From assembly GCA_028277725.1 (NCBI GenBank), contig JANQFX010000001.1:1-64000 (forward strand): 64,000 nucleotides of DNA. Reading direction: 5' to 3'. A model generated the notes under the pieces. That model saw only the letters and a program-made list of their open reading frames with translations. It had not been told where the DNA came from and did no database searches. Shown here piece after piece: positions 17,650 to 26,898 of the stretch. Positions within the stretch are counted from its first letter, which is position 1; each line of letters begins with the position of its first letter. Position numbers and translations under genes: made by a program. The DNA comes from Thiohalocapsa sp. (GTDB lineage Bacteria; Pseudomonadota; Gammaproteobacteria; Chromatiales; Chromatiaceae).

Positions 17650-19839
17650 ATGGCTGACAAGACCATGACTCGATTCCCATTTCGCTTCGGCAGCGCCGAT
17701 CCTAGCCCCACCAAAGCTCGGCGACTTCACACCCGTGCGCCTCGCCTGCCCGTGGTGCTGGCCGTGGCCCTCACGGCGACCCTGGGTGCCGGCGTCGCGA
17801 TTGCCGAATTCACGTTGGTGGGCCTGTCCGAGCTGTTCCCGTCCGACCGACAAAGCAAGACGACCTTGGTCATCAACAAGGTTCTGGAGCGATTCCATTA
17901 TCGGAATTTCCGGCTCGACGACGAGTTCGCACAGCAGACCCTGCTCAATTACTTCGAGGACCTGGACCCCAACCGGTCCTTCTTCCACGCGCGCGACATC
18001 GAGCGCTTCACCCGCGGCGCCAATCGGCTGGACAACGACCTGGACGCCGGCAAACTGGACGTCGCTTTCGACATCTTCCGCGTCTATCGGATGCGGGTCG
18101 ATACCCGTGTCGACTACGCCCTGTCGCTGCTGGAGGGTCGGTTCGACTTCGATCGCGACGAGACCTATCGCTTCGACCGCGAGGATGCCGAGTGGGCGAA
18201 GGGAGACACGGAACTCGATGCCATCTGGCGTCAGCGGGTCAAGTACGACTACCTCACGCTGAAGCTCGCCGAGGAGCCGGACGAGGAAATCCGCAAGCAG
18301 CTGCGTCAGCGCTACGAGGGGATCGCCCGGCGCATTCACCAGTTCACCGCCGACGACGTCTACCAGGCCTTCGTCAACGCCTACACCCGCACGCTCGAGC
18401 CGCATACCAGCTATATGTCGCCGAGCACGTCGGAGAACTTCGACATCAGCATGCGGCTGAAGCTCGAAGGCATCGGCGCCGTGCTGCGCTCCGAGAACGA
18501 ATACACCGTGATTCAGCGCACCATCCCCGGTGGTCCGGCGCGTCAGTCCGGCCAGGTGCAGGGCGGCGATCGCATTATCGGTGTTGCGCAGGGCAATGAC
18601 GGAGAGATGCTCGACATTGTCGGCTGGCGCCTGCAGGACGTCGTCGACAAGATCCGCGGCGCCAAGGGCTCGGTGGTCCGGCTCGAGATCCTGCCCAAGG
18701 CGTCGGGCTCCGGTGGACGGACCCGCGAGGTTTCGCTGGTGCGCAACGAGATCCAGCTCGAGGACCAGGCCGCCAAGTCCTATGTCATCGATGGGCCGGA
18801 CAACGCACCGTCCATGCGAATCGGCGTCATCGAGGTGCCGGCCTTCTATCGGGATTTCCGCGCCGAGTCCGAGGGCAGCCGAGACTTCACCAGTACCACA
18901 CGCGACGTGAGCCGCCTGGTGGACGAGTTGAAACGCGACGGGATCGACGGCCTGGTCATCGACCTGCGCGGCAACGGCGGCGGTTCGCTCACCGAGGCGA
19001 CCTTGCTGACCGGTCTGTTCATCGACCAGGGGCCGGTGGTACAGGTCAAGGACGCGCTGGGCAAGGTCGACGTCGAGGCGGATACCGATCGCGGCGTCGC
19101 CTACTCCGGGCCGCTCGCGGTGCTGGTGGACCGCAACAGCGCTTCCGCGTCCGAGATCTTCGCTGGTGCCATCCAGGATTACGGCCGAGGCGTCATCATC
19201 GGCGAGCCGACCTTCGGCAAGGGCACGGTGCAGACGCTGATCGACCTAGACCGCTACATGCCGGGCGATGGCTCCGACCTCGGGCGTCTGCGGCTGACCA
19301 TGGCCGAGTTCTTCCGTGTCAGCGGTGGCAGCACCCAGCTCAAGGGGATCGAGCCGGACATCCATTTCGATCTGGGGCCGGACCCGGACGACCACGGTGA
19401 GCGCTCGCTGGAGAATGCGCTGCCCTGGGACCGAATCCGACCCGCACGCTACAACCGCTACACGCCCGTCGACGTCGAGCAGCTACGCGTGCGATCGGCT
19501 CAACGGATTCGCAAGGACGACGGCTTTCGCATGCTGATGTCCCGCGGTCGCATACTCGATGAGATCAGCAACCAGCAGGAGGCCTCGCTGCGCGAATCCG
19601 AGCGCCGTCGCGAGTCGGAGCGCCGCGACCGCATTCTCAAGGAAGAGCGCGACCGCTTCCTCACCGCCCGCGGCATCGAGCCCGTGGACGAGGATGCCGA
19701 CGACGTCGATGAAGATGCGCTGGAGCGTCAGCAGGAGGTCATCGACCGCATCCAAGCGGAAGAGGCGGCACGCATCCTCGCCGACCTGGTCGCCATGCAG
19801 GACAGTAGCCAACGGCCGCGGGCGGCTATGCGCGACTGA
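17650..19839 (+). CDS. prc: C-terminal processing (tail-specific) protease
   Basis: Periplasmic S41 serine protease that trims or degrades proteins with nonpolar C-termini and controls murein hydrolases. The product has a membrane-spanning or signal segment (LPVVLAVALTATLGAGVAIA), an N-terminal domain, a PDZ domain (LEGIGAVLRSENEYTV), the catalytic Ser in RNSASASEIFAGAIQDYGR, the Lys in EPTFGKGTVQTL, and the DUF3340 C-terminal extension with a charged helix. About 730 residues is longer than E. coli Prc (682). The ATG at 17650 is preferred to the GTG at 17620. Confidence 0.94.
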   Translation: MADKTMTRFPFRFGSADPSPTKARRLHTRAPRLPVVLAVALTATLGAGVAIAEFTLVGLSELFPSDRQSKTTLVINKVLERFHYRNFRLDDEFAQQTLLNYFEDLDPNRSFFHARDIERFTRGANRLDNDLDAGKLDVAFDIFRVYRMRVDTRVDYALSLLEGRFDFDRDETYRFDREDAEWAKGDTELDAIWRQRVKYDYLTLKLAEEPDEEIRKQLRQRYEGIARRIHQFTADDVYQAFVNAYTRTLEPHTSYMSPSTSENFDISMRLKLEGIGAVLRSENEYTVIQRTIPGGPARQSGQVQGGDRIIGVAQGNDGEMLDIVGWRLQDVVDKIRGAKGSVVRLEILPKASGSGGRTREVSLVRNEIQLEDQAAKSYVIDGPDNAPSMRIGVIEVPAFYRDFRAESEGSRDFTSTTRDVSRLVDELKRDGIDGLVIDLRGNGGGSLTEATLLTGLFIDQGPVVQVKDALGKVDVEADTDRGVAYSGPLAVLVDRNSASASEIFAGAIQDYGRGVIIGEPTFGKGTVQTLIDLDRYMPGDGSDLGRLRLTMAEFFRVSGGSTQLKGIEPDIHFDLGPDPDDHGERSLENALPWDRIRPARYNRYTPVDVEQLRVRSAQRIRKDDGFRMLMSRGRILDEISNQQEASLRESERRRESERRDRILKEERDRFLTARGIEPVDEDADDVDEDALERQQEVIDRIQAEEAARILADLVAMQDSSQRPRAAMRD

Positions 19840-20028
19840 TCCCACCGCTTCGACCACACCACTTGGCGTTGCCCGCCCGCGCCGCCCGGACCGCCCAACC
19901 CTCAGGCGGCCGGGCGGTTTCTCGTCATGGACCCATCGAATCCGCCGTCCTTCGTGCGCGCGAGGGATACCACACGACGTCGCCCATCCACCTCGCCCAG
20001 AACCCCTGTCCAGAGTCGCTTTCCTGTC

Positions 20029-21654
20029 ATGAGTCCTTCGTCCGCACCGGTCCTGTCGCCGGCATCCATCGCCCGCTTCGATGATTCGCTGGGCAGGGCC
20101 GCCCTACGTGGCGGTCTTGTCGGTCTGGAGAAGGAGGCGTTGCGCGTGGGGCCGGACGGCCTCGTGGCCGCAACCGCGCACCCGCCGGAGCTTGGCTCGG
20201 CACTGACCCATCCGGCGATCACCACGGATTTCTCCGAGGCCCTGCTGGAGCTGGTGACGCCTGCGCTGGCATCGCCCGACGAGGTACTCGGCGTACTCGA
20301 TGATCTGCACCGCTTCGTCTATCGGCACATCGGCGAGGAGCGACTCTGGGCGGCGAGCATGCCCTGCGTCCTCCGTGGCGGTGGCCATATCCCGCTGGCA
20401 AGGTACGGCTCGTCCAATGCGGCACGGATGAAGACCGTGTATCGCCGCGGACTCGGCAACCGCTATGGACGGGTGATGCAGATCATCGCCGGCGTGCATT
20501 TCAACTACTCGGTCGATGACGCACTCTGGCCGCGGCTCGCCGGTCGGCGCGTTGCCGATGGGACCGAGTCGGAGCAGCACTTCCGCTCCGAGCAGTACAT
20601 GGGCATGGTGCGCAACCTGCAGCGCTTCGGCTGGCTGGTGCCGTACCTGTTCGGCGCCTCGCCCGCCGTGTGTCGGAGCTTCGTGCAGGATGCGGCGACG
20701 GACCTGCAGGATTTCGACGCCAAGACCCTCTACTATCCCTATGCAACCTCCCTGCGCATGGGCGACATCGGCTATCAGAACCGACAGGAGGAGGGCACGG
20801 GCATGAAGGCCTGCTACGACAGCCTGGATGCCTACATACGCAGCCTCACCTGGGCCATCGAAACGCCCTGTCCTCAGTACGAGAGTATCGGTATCAAGGT
20901 CGGCGGTCGCTACGAACAGCTCAACGACCGCGTGCTGCAGATCGAGAACGAGTACTACAGCAGCGTGCGGCCGAAGCAGGTCACGGACTGGATGGAACGC
21001 CCGACCCTGGCGCTGCGCCGGCGTGGTGTGCGCTACGTCGAACTGCGTTCCGTGGACGTCAACGCCTACCACCCGCTCGGTATCGAGCCGGGGCAGATGA
21101 GCTTCCTCAAGCTCTTGATGCTCTATGCCCTGCTCGTCGACAGTCCGCGTATCGACGCCACCGAACGGCGCGCCATCGATGCCAATCTGGTGCTGGCCGC
21201 GCATCGTGGCCGCGAACCCGGCCTGAGTCTGCGCCGGGGTGGCACGGAAATTCGCCTGCGCGACTGGGCGCTGCACCTGCTCGACGGCGTGGCCCCGCTG
21301 GCCGAGCTGCTGGATGCGGACGGCGGCGATCGCTATGTGCGGAGTCTTGAGGCCCAGCGCTACAAGGTGCTGACCCCCGACGCCACGCCCTCGGCGCGCA
21401 TGCTCGAGGAAATGCGCACGAAGGGGGAGGGGTTCGCCGAGTTCTCCCGTCGGCTGACGGAGCAGCATCGGGACGAGTTTCTGACCCGGCCCCCAGCCGC
21501 GGAGCGCGAGTCCTGGCTGACGGCGTTGGTAGAACAATCCCGACAGCAGACCCGCGCCATCGAGGCCGCGGACGACATCGACTTCGACGAATTCCTGCGC
21601 CGATACTTCGCCCAAAGCGAGTCTCACCCCGTCGATCTGCCGGCGCCCGTCTAA
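20029..21654 (+). CDS. gshA: glutamate--cysteine ligase
   Basis: First and rate-limiting step of glutathione synthesis. The 541-residue protein is a proteobacterial type-1 GshA: GGLVGLEKEALRV, ITTDFSEALLELVTP, RYGRVMQIIAGVHFNYS, SLRMGDIGYQNR, and IKVGGRYEQLND with VELRSVDVNAYHPLGIE. The ATG at 20029 was chosen because the upstream 34 codons lack homology. It follows prc by 189 bp. Confidence 0.95.
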   Translation: MSPSSAPVLSPASIARFDDSLGRAALRGGLVGLEKEALRVGPDGLVAATAHPPELGSALTHPAITTDFSEALLELVTPALASPDEVLGVLDDLHRFVYRHIGEERLWAASMPCVLRGGGHIPLARYGSSNAARMKTVYRRGLGNRYGRVMQIIAGVHFNYSVDDALWPRLAGRRVADGTESEQHFRSEQYMGMVRNLQRFGWLVPYLFGASPAVCRSFVQDAATDLQDFDAKTLYYPYATSLRMGDIGYQNRQEEGTGMKACYDSLDAYIRSLTWAIETPCPQYESIGIKVGGRYEQLNDRVLQIENEYYSSVRPKQVTDWMERPTLALRRRGVRYVELRSVDVNAYHPLGIEPGQMSFLKLLMLYALLVDSPRIDATERRAIDANLVLAAHRGREPGLSLRRGGTEIRLRDWALHLLDGVAPLAELLDADGGDRYVRSLEAQRYKVLTPDATPSARMLEEMRTKGEGFAEFSRRLTEQHRDEFLTRPPAAERESWLTALVEQSRQQTRAIEAADDIDFDEFLRRYFAQSESHPVDLPAPV

Positions 21655-21761
21655 GTCCGCCGCAGGTGCGGGGAGGGGCGGGTTTCAGTGTCGCCGCCAC
21701 GGGGACTGCGTGAACTGGCGGCGGCGGAATCAGCGTTGCCGTCCGATGCGAGTCGGTGTGA

Positions 21762-22247
21762 TTAGCATGGGGGTAGCAGGGCGGGTGCCTCAACGAGTTC
21801 GATCAGGTCGTGCTGCGGCGTCAGCATGAAGACGATGCGTCGGTTGTCAAAGGCGGCAGCGGGCGCTGGTCTTGCCAGCGGCATGCAGCGCATGGACCTT
21901 AGGCGGCTCAGTTCGACATCGAGGTCGTCGACCTCGTAGCAGAGGTGATAGAGGCCGCCGCGGCGGCTACCGACAATCGATCGAAGCGGGCTGTCGTCGT
22001 CCAGTGGCTCGACCAGTTCGATGAGACCACCGAAGCTGCCAGTCTCAGGGCGATCTTGAGAGAGAGCGGCCGGGCCGCCAAAGGGACTGAAAGAGCCGGG
22101 CCGCATCTCTGCGAAGCAGACGCGTACCCGCTGGATGGGATCCGCCACCGGCTGGCTGACACGCACTGGTGAGAACGCCTGCAAGAAGAAACCGTGCAGG
22201 TAGTCCGAGATGCTGTCGACGGCGTAGCCGATGTGATGGAGCCGCAT
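21762..22247 (-). CDS. VOC (glyoxalase/bleomycin-resistance) family protein
   Basis: 161-residue metal-dependent VOC fold. Likely metal ligands fall in LHHIGYAV, LIELVEP, LYHLCYEV and DLIELVEAP, so two paired beta-alpha-beta modules with His/Glu/His/Glu are kept. The sequence resembles methylmalonyl-CoA epimerase and glyoxalase members, but the substrate cannot be fixed. The start lies 4 bp past the stop of the AAC(3)-like gene, making it the last gene of the FkbH-ACP-acyltransferase cassette. A role in modifying a three-carbon or acyl-thioester intermediate is inference. Confidence 0.8.
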   Translation of the reverse strand: MRLHHIGYAVDSISDYLHGFFLQAFSPVRVSQPVADPIQRVRVCFAEMRPGSFSPFGGPAALSQDRPETGSFGGLIELVEPLDDDSPLRSIVGSRRGGLYHLCYEVDDLDVELSRLRSMRCMPLARPAPAAAFDNRRIVFMLTPQHDLIELVEAPALLPPC

Positions 22248-22251
22248 GTGC

Positions 22252-23169
22252 CTATGTCTCCCCGGAGCTGGCGTAGATGGTCTCGCCACGCTTTGCGGCC
22301 GCAATCAATGCGTCCGAAACGTCCCTGGCCCGCACGGCGAACATTGGCGTGCCACGGAAGCGCCACTCCTGCAGCTGCCCGGCGGGCATCAGCCTACGCA
22401 CGCGCTGCATGTTCCGCCGTCCACTCGACACACTGCCGGGCAGGCGATACGGAACGACCTCCTTGCCGTCCCTGATCCGGATCTCCGGCGCGTCGCTGCC
22501 CTTCGAGCGCGGTATTGGGAAGGCGTCTCCCAGAACGTCCTCGGCGTGGTGCACCTGGGTCAGAATCTCGATGGTCGCGCCGACGCCGATGATCCAGGTC
22601 CGGTGACGGGTCATTTCGTCGAAGGGCGTACCGGGGCCGCAATTGGTGCCTGCCTGCTCGTGGCCCTGGGTCAGTGCCTCCGCCAGCGGCCCGAGAGCGC
22701 AGACGCGATAGATCGGGTGACGGCTGCAGCGCACGCCGGGCATACGCCGAAACAGCTCCGTGGCGATGCCGACCTGCGACGGCGTGCGGCGCATGTCGAA
22801 CTCTGGACGTGCGGTCAGGGTGTCGACCAGGCCGCCGATCTTCGGGTCGCCGAAGTAGAAGGCCGGCATGGCCAGGGTGCGCTCTGGACCTGCCAGTTCC
22901 GTCAGTGCTCGCACCAGCTCCAGCGGTCCCTCGGTGTACATGGGCGCGAGCTTGTTGACCGAGCTGTGCACCATCAGGCAGTCGTAGTCGGTGCCGATGT
23001 GTGCCTCGACCTCATGACAAAGCGCCCGTGCATCGAAGGTGCCGTACGCCAGCCTGAGCAGCGGTGCGGCACGTCTACGGGCGCTGAGATAGGCGTTGCG
23101 CAACGCCAGATGCTGTTCCGACGACAGCAGCCTGTGGGTCACGCTGGAGATGGAGTCGACGAGGGACAT
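22252..23169 (-). CDS. AAC(3)-family N-acyltransferase
   Basis: 305-residue protein of the aminoglycoside 3-N-acetyltransferase fold. Family motifs are CLMVHSSVNKLAPM (residue about 65), LAMPAFYFG, RTPSQVGIATELFR, GVRCSRHPIYRVCALGP with the conserved HP, and GVGATIEILTQVHHAE. Many members are biosynthetic rather than resistance enzymes and sit in polysaccharide or natural-product loci. Located 16 bp after an acyl carrier protein gene, so transfer of an ACP-bound acyl group to an amine is a reasonable inference. Not evidence for antibiotic resistance. Confidence 0.8.
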   Translation of the reverse strand: MSLVDSISSVTHRLLSSEQHLALRNAYLSARRRAAPLLRLAYGTFDARALCHEVEAHIGTDYDCLMVHSSVNKLAPMYTEGPLELVRALTELAGPERTLAMPAFYFGDPKIGGLVDTLTARPEFDMRRTPSQVGIATELFRRMPGVRCSRHPIYRVCALGPLAEALTQGHEQAGTNCGPGTPFDEMTRHRTWIIGVGATIEILTQVHHAEDVLGDAFPIPRSKGSDAPEIRIRDGKEVVPYRLPGSVSSGRRNMQRVRRLMPAGQLQEWRFRGTPMFAVRARDVSDALIAAAKRGETIYASSGET

Positions 23170-23185
23170 GATCGATGTGGGCGAC

Positions 23186-23422
23186 TCAGCTGACGCCTTG
23201 TTGCTGGAGGTGCGCCAGAATTGCGTCGACGGATGTGAGCTTCGGAAAGTCCTCTACCTCCAGATAGATGTCGAAGGTCTGCTCGATGGCCATCATCAGG
23301 TTCACGTGGCCGAGCGAGTCCCATTCGGTCAGGTTGTCGGCGGAGGTCTGCTCGGTGATCTTTGCCGGCTCGACGTTCAGCGTTGTGGCCATTGCGTCTT
23401 GCAGTTGCGCGAATACGGACAT
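23186..23422 (-). CDS. acyl carrier protein (dedicated, FkbH-associated)
   Basis: 78-residue acidic four-helix carrier protein. The phosphopantetheine Ser lies in EWDSLGHVNLMMAIE near residue 36, the standard DSL motif. It is not the fatty-acid ACP, because it lacks that protein's surroundings (fabG/fabF) and has a divergent sequence. It follows the FkbH-like gene by 110 bp and precedes the acyltransferase by 16 bp. In characterised systems, FkbH-like proteins load a phosphoglycerate-derived glyceryl group onto such a carrier. Confidence 0.88.
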   Translation of the reverse strand: MSVFAQLQDAMATTLNVEPAKITEQTSADNLTEWDSLGHVNLMMAIEQTFDIYLEVEDFPKLTSVDAILAHLQQQGVS

Positions 23423-23532
23423 GGGTGCTTCTCGATGTCTGCCGGGGGCGCGCCTGGAGCGGCTCGCCGGTTGGGGTTTCGACTAGTTGGCTGTGGCCGC
23501 CGCGCGTCGATGTCGGCCGTTGCCGGAGCGCT

Positions 23533-25572
23533 TCAGTGTCCGCGGCTGGGCTCGCGGTCGGGCGCACCATCGGACTCGGTCACCTGAATCGGTGGCGCCG
23601 GTCTCGCGGACTGCGCTCCCGACGGGTCGGCGTGCCGGGCGAGCGTCCGCTCATAACGGCCGTCCGTCCGCGGACTGAAGCCGTTTTGCGCCAGGAAGTC
23701 CTTCACTAGGGCATTCTTGGCCGTCGGGACGAAGTCCGCAAGCAGTGCGCGCACGCCATCGCGTTCGAGCCTGCCCAGCAGCGTTTCAAGGAAGGCCCGT
23801 TCGGCCTCGCGGCCGATGACTCGGCAGGACATCAGAAAGACGTCCAACTCTGCCGTGCCCGCATCCAGCAGACGCACCATGGCCAACCCGACGATGCCAC
23901 TGTCGCCGAAGACGTCGGCCAGGGAGAAGTGCGCGACCCGCCAGTCGTCGGCGGCGATGAATTCTGCCATCTGCCGGTCGTCGTAGCGACGCGTGGTCAG
24001 GTTGAACTGGTTCGTCTTCTGCGTCAGCTGTGCCAGGCGTGCGACCTGCGCCGCGCCGTCGTAGACCACGTCCATGCGCATCTCGAGTGAGGCGAGGTAG
24101 TCGCCGAGATCGCTGCTGCGGCCCCCGAAGTGCGCCTTGTGGGTTCGGCGTTGCCGTTCGGCCAGGTACAGCCCGGTCTTGGTCCGGTCTTCGTCGGTGA
24201 GCGACAGCACCTGGAGCCGGGCGACGCACTCCAGCACGCTGGGTACCTGGAGCGGGTCCGTCGGCATTTGCACGGTCTCCACCTCCGGCAGCAAACGCCG
24301 TACCGCGGCGATTTCGTGGGCGCTGTCGTCGACGAAGACGAAGGAGTTGAGCCCGACGTTGATCTCCTTCGCCAGTTCGCGCAGGTTGGCCGCCTTGTCG
24401 ACCCAGTTAACGCGCTTGGCGACCAGGTGGTGGTCTTTGATGAGCTGGTGCGGATGGGCGTCGAGCACCTGCTCCACGTCCGCGGCGTTGTTCTTGCTGC
24501 ACAGCGCCAGCACGAAGCCGCGCTGTTGCAGGTCGAGCAGCCGGCGCTGGAAGTCCAGATAGCAGTTGCCGGGGTAGTCCGGCCCGAGCGCGATGCCCCC
24601 CACGCCGTCCTCGCCGATGATGCCGCCCCAGAGGGTATTGTCCGCATCCAACGCGATCACCTTCGCCTTCGGCTGCTTGAGCAGGACGCCCTGTTCCACG
24701 ACCCGGCTCGCGACCTCGAAGGCCGCGCGCGCGGTGAACGGGAAGCGCGCCGAGTACCAGAGCCGGTTGTCGAAGAAGTGGTCACGGCCGATGTCCAGCA
24801 GCGCTTCGTCGAGGTCGAGGAGGGCGGCTGCCGGCATCGAGTCGTTTAGACAGCCGGCGATACGGCCCTTGAGTGCGCTCCACCAGCGCGCCTCGGAGCG
24901 GTCGGACTGGGTGTCATGGGCGCCGAGCGCCGGGCCGACGCGCGCCGGCAGGAGGGTCAGCAGCATCCGGCCGATGGGCTGCGCGCGGAACCGCTGCAGG
25001 ATGGAGCAGAGCCGATCCAGCACTTCGTCGGCGATGCGCTGTTGTGTGTGCTGATCGTGCTGAGCCAGCGGCGCACCGAAGGTCGGATGTATGGCCTCGC
25101 GCTCGAGCAAGAACAGGGTTAGGTCCGGGGCGTGGGCGACCAGCGCCGAGCCCGCGTCGGCCTCCTGCAGGCCAAGGCCGTAGGGTGCGTGATAGACCTC
25201 CAGGTCCAGGCCCTGCACGGCGGTGGCGAGACTCAGCCAGGGGTTCAGGAGCTCGCTGGTGTAGCTATGGACGATCGCGATGCGCAGCGCCCCGGTCGTG
25301 GGCTCGAGGATGGCGCAGTGCCGGATCAGCTTCTGCGCCCAAACGACATTGAGCTGATCCGCCGCGTGCGGCAGCAGGCCGCGCAACTCCGGGCGCGACT
25401 GGGCCTCGAGGGTGCGGTCGATGGGGAGTGGCTTTGTCAAGGGACCAGGTCCATGGGAGGCGGCGACATGGGTCGGGGCAGAAGCGAATGCCCATGGTGG
25501 AGGGCCGGCTGGCGCCCCCCAGGCTGGACAGGGGGCACCTCTCTGAACCGACATCACACCATTATCCGACAT
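23533..25572 (-). CDS. FkbH-like HAD-IIIC family protein
   Basis: About 679 residues. The N-terminal third resembles the BF1531-type domain (LRIAIVHSYTSELLNPWLS), the middle is a HAD domain with motif I ALDADNTLWGGIIGEDG (about residue 300), motif II ALCSKN and motif IV FVFVDDSAHE, and the C-terminus is the acyltransferase-like FkbH region (LTQKTNQFNLTTRRY, CRVIGREAERAFL). Relatives convert 1,3-bisphosphoglycerate to glyceryl-ACP. The start is uncertain: TTG 25584, ATG 25572 or ATG 25554, none with a strong ribosome site. First gene of a four-gene set and only 49 bp downstream of modC. Confidence 0.85.
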   Translation of the reverse strand: MSDNGVMSVQRGAPCPAWGAPAGPPPWAFASAPTHVAASHGPGPLTKPLPIDRTLEAQSRPELRGLLPHAADQLNVVWAQKLIRHCAILEPTTGALRIAIVHSYTSELLNPWLSLATAVQGLDLEVYHAPYGLGLQEADAGSALVAHAPDLTLFLLEREAIHPTFGAPLAQHDQHTQQRIADEVLDRLCSILQRFRAQPIGRMLLTLLPARVGPALGAHDTQSDRSEARWWSALKGRIAGCLNDSMPAAALLDLDEALLDIGRDHFFDNRLWYSARFPFTARAAFEVASRVVEQGVLLKQPKAKVIALDADNTLWGGIIGEDGVGGIALGPDYPGNCYLDFQRRLLDLQQRGFVLALCSKNNAADVEQVLDAHPHQLIKDHHLVAKRVNWVDKAANLRELAKEINVGLNSFVFVDDSAHEIAAVRRLLPEVETVQMPTDPLQVPSVLECVARLQVLSLTDEDRTKTGLYLAERQRRTHKAHFGGRSSDLGDYLASLEMRMDVVYDGAAQVARLAQLTQKTNQFNLTTRRYDDRQMAEFIAADDWRVAHFSLADVFGDSGIVGLAMVRLLDAGTAELDVFLMSCRVIGREAERAFLETLLGRLERDGVRALLADFVPTAKNALVKDFLAQNGFSPRTDGRYERTLARHADPSGAQSARPAPPIQVTESDGAPDREPSRGH

Positions 25573-25621
25573 GGCGCCGCGCAACGCGAACAGGGGACTC
25601 CCGCGGTCGCGTGGGGCGATG

Positions 25622-26734
25622 TCAGAGCAACGCCGTCGCCTTGATCTGAATCCACACCTCCTTCCCCGGGACCAGGCCCAGCTGCTCCGCGGAGCGCCGT
25701 GTGAGGCGCGCTAGCACGGGCTGACCGGAGACCTCAAGCTTCACCAGCGACAGCGCCGGGTGGGCATCGGCGCCCAGCGACAGTACGCGGGCGGGCAGGG
25801 TATTGAGGATACTGGTGCCTGAGGTCGGGGCATCGGCGATGCTCACATCCCGCGCCAGGATACGGATGCGGACATGGGAGTCGATGGCCGCGCCGCTGTC
25901 GCGCACCCAGAGGCCGGCGTTGCAGCAGGCAACCCGCAGCAGGTGCCATTGCTCGTCGCGCTCCGCGACCCGGCCCTCGAGCACCACGCCCGCGTCCTCG
26001 CCGAGGCGGATAGGCAGGTCGAGCCGGGCCAGGGTCTCGTTGAGCGGGCCGCTTGCGACCACCCGCCCCGCGTCCATGACCACCAGCGTATCGGCGAGCC
26101 GCGCCACCTCGTCCGGGGAATGGCTGACGTAGAGCACCGGGATTTCCAGGTCGTCGTGCAGGCGTTCCAGGTAGGGCAGGATCTCCTGCTTGCGTGCCAG
26201 ATCCAGCGCGGCCAGCGGCTCGTCCATGAGCAGCAGCCGCGGATTGACCGCCAGGGCACGGGCGATGCCGACGCGCTGCCGCTCCCCGCCGGAAAGGGCC
26301 GCGGGCTTGCGTTTCAGTAGATGGCCGATGCCGAGCAATTCGATGGCATGTTCCAGGCTGAACCGCGTGCGACACGGGTCGTCGCGCTTGCTCCGGCGCT
26401 GGCCCCGCCGTTGACCGTAGCGCAGATTGCCGAGCACGCTCAGGTGCGGGAACAGGCTTGCCTCTTGGAACACGTAGCCGATCGGGCGGCGGTGTGTCGG
26501 TACCCAAGTCCGCGCGTCCTGCCAGACGCTGCCGTTGAAGCTGAGCTGCCCCTCGGCCGCGTGTTCCAGGCCGGCGATGCAGCGCAGTAGGGTGGTCTTG
26601 CCCGAGCCGGAGTGCCCGAACAGGGCCGTGACGCCGCGCGGCGGCAGACACTCGTCCACATCCAGCGAGAACCCGGGCCAGTCGATGCGGATGCGCGCGT
26701 GGATGCCCTGCGCGATGCTGGTGTTCGTGTCCAT
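25622..26734 (-). CDS. modC: molybdate ABC transporter ATP-binding protein
   Basis: ATPase of the ModABC molybdate/tungstate importer. The 370-residue protein has Walker A GHSGSGKTT, Q-loop YVFQEASLF, signature LSGGERQRVGIARAL, Walker B LLLMDEPLAALD and the switch His in YVSHSPDE. The C-terminal part is a Mop/TOBE molybdate-binding domain (residues about 295-365). It is 164 bp from modB, more than usual, and that gap holds a strong hairpin. Confidence 0.93.
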   Translation of the reverse strand: MDTNTSIAQGIHARIRIDWPGFSLDVDECLPPRGVTALFGHSGSGKTTLLRCIAGLEHAAEGQLSFNGSVWQDARTWVPTHRRPIGYVFQEASLFPHLSVLGNLRYGQRRGQRRSKRDDPCRTRFSLEHAIELLGIGHLLKRKPAALSGGERQRVGIARALAVNPRLLLMDEPLAALDLARKQEILPYLERLHDDLEIPVLYVSHSPDEVARLADTLVVMDAGRVVASGPLNETLARLDLPIRLGEDAGVVLEGRVAERDEQWHLLRVACCNAGLWVRDSGAAIDSHVRIRILARDVSIADAPTSGTSILNTLPARVLSLGADAHPALSLVKLEVSGQPVLARLTRRSAEQLGLVPGKEVWIQIKATALL

Positions 26735-26801
26735 GGTCTAAGGCGATTGTCGGAATGTAACCTACCGCACGGCGCCGGATTCTCGTTCGCCTCCGCGAAG
26801 T

Positions 26802-26839
26802 GCCGACCCCCGCATAGTCGTTCTTATGTGGGGGTCGGC
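26802..26839 (-). promoter_or_regulatory. strong inverted repeat between modB and modC
   Basis: A 15-bp stem with a single G-T wobble (26802-26816 with 26825-26839) encloses an 8-nt loop. It lies in the 164-bp modB-modC gap. There is no T run after it on either strand, so it is not a classical terminator; mRNA stabilisation, attenuation or a REP-like element are possible. Confidence 0.55.
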
Positions 26840-26898
26840 GCGACAAAGGAGGCGGGCGAGAAGACAAGCCGGGTGGGATGTTTCATGACAGAAATCGC

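Noticed and set aside
22252-23169. Aminoglycoside resistance gene
   Set aside because: AAC(3)-family fold, but context with ACP and FkbH indicates biosynthesis; no evidence for drug resistance.
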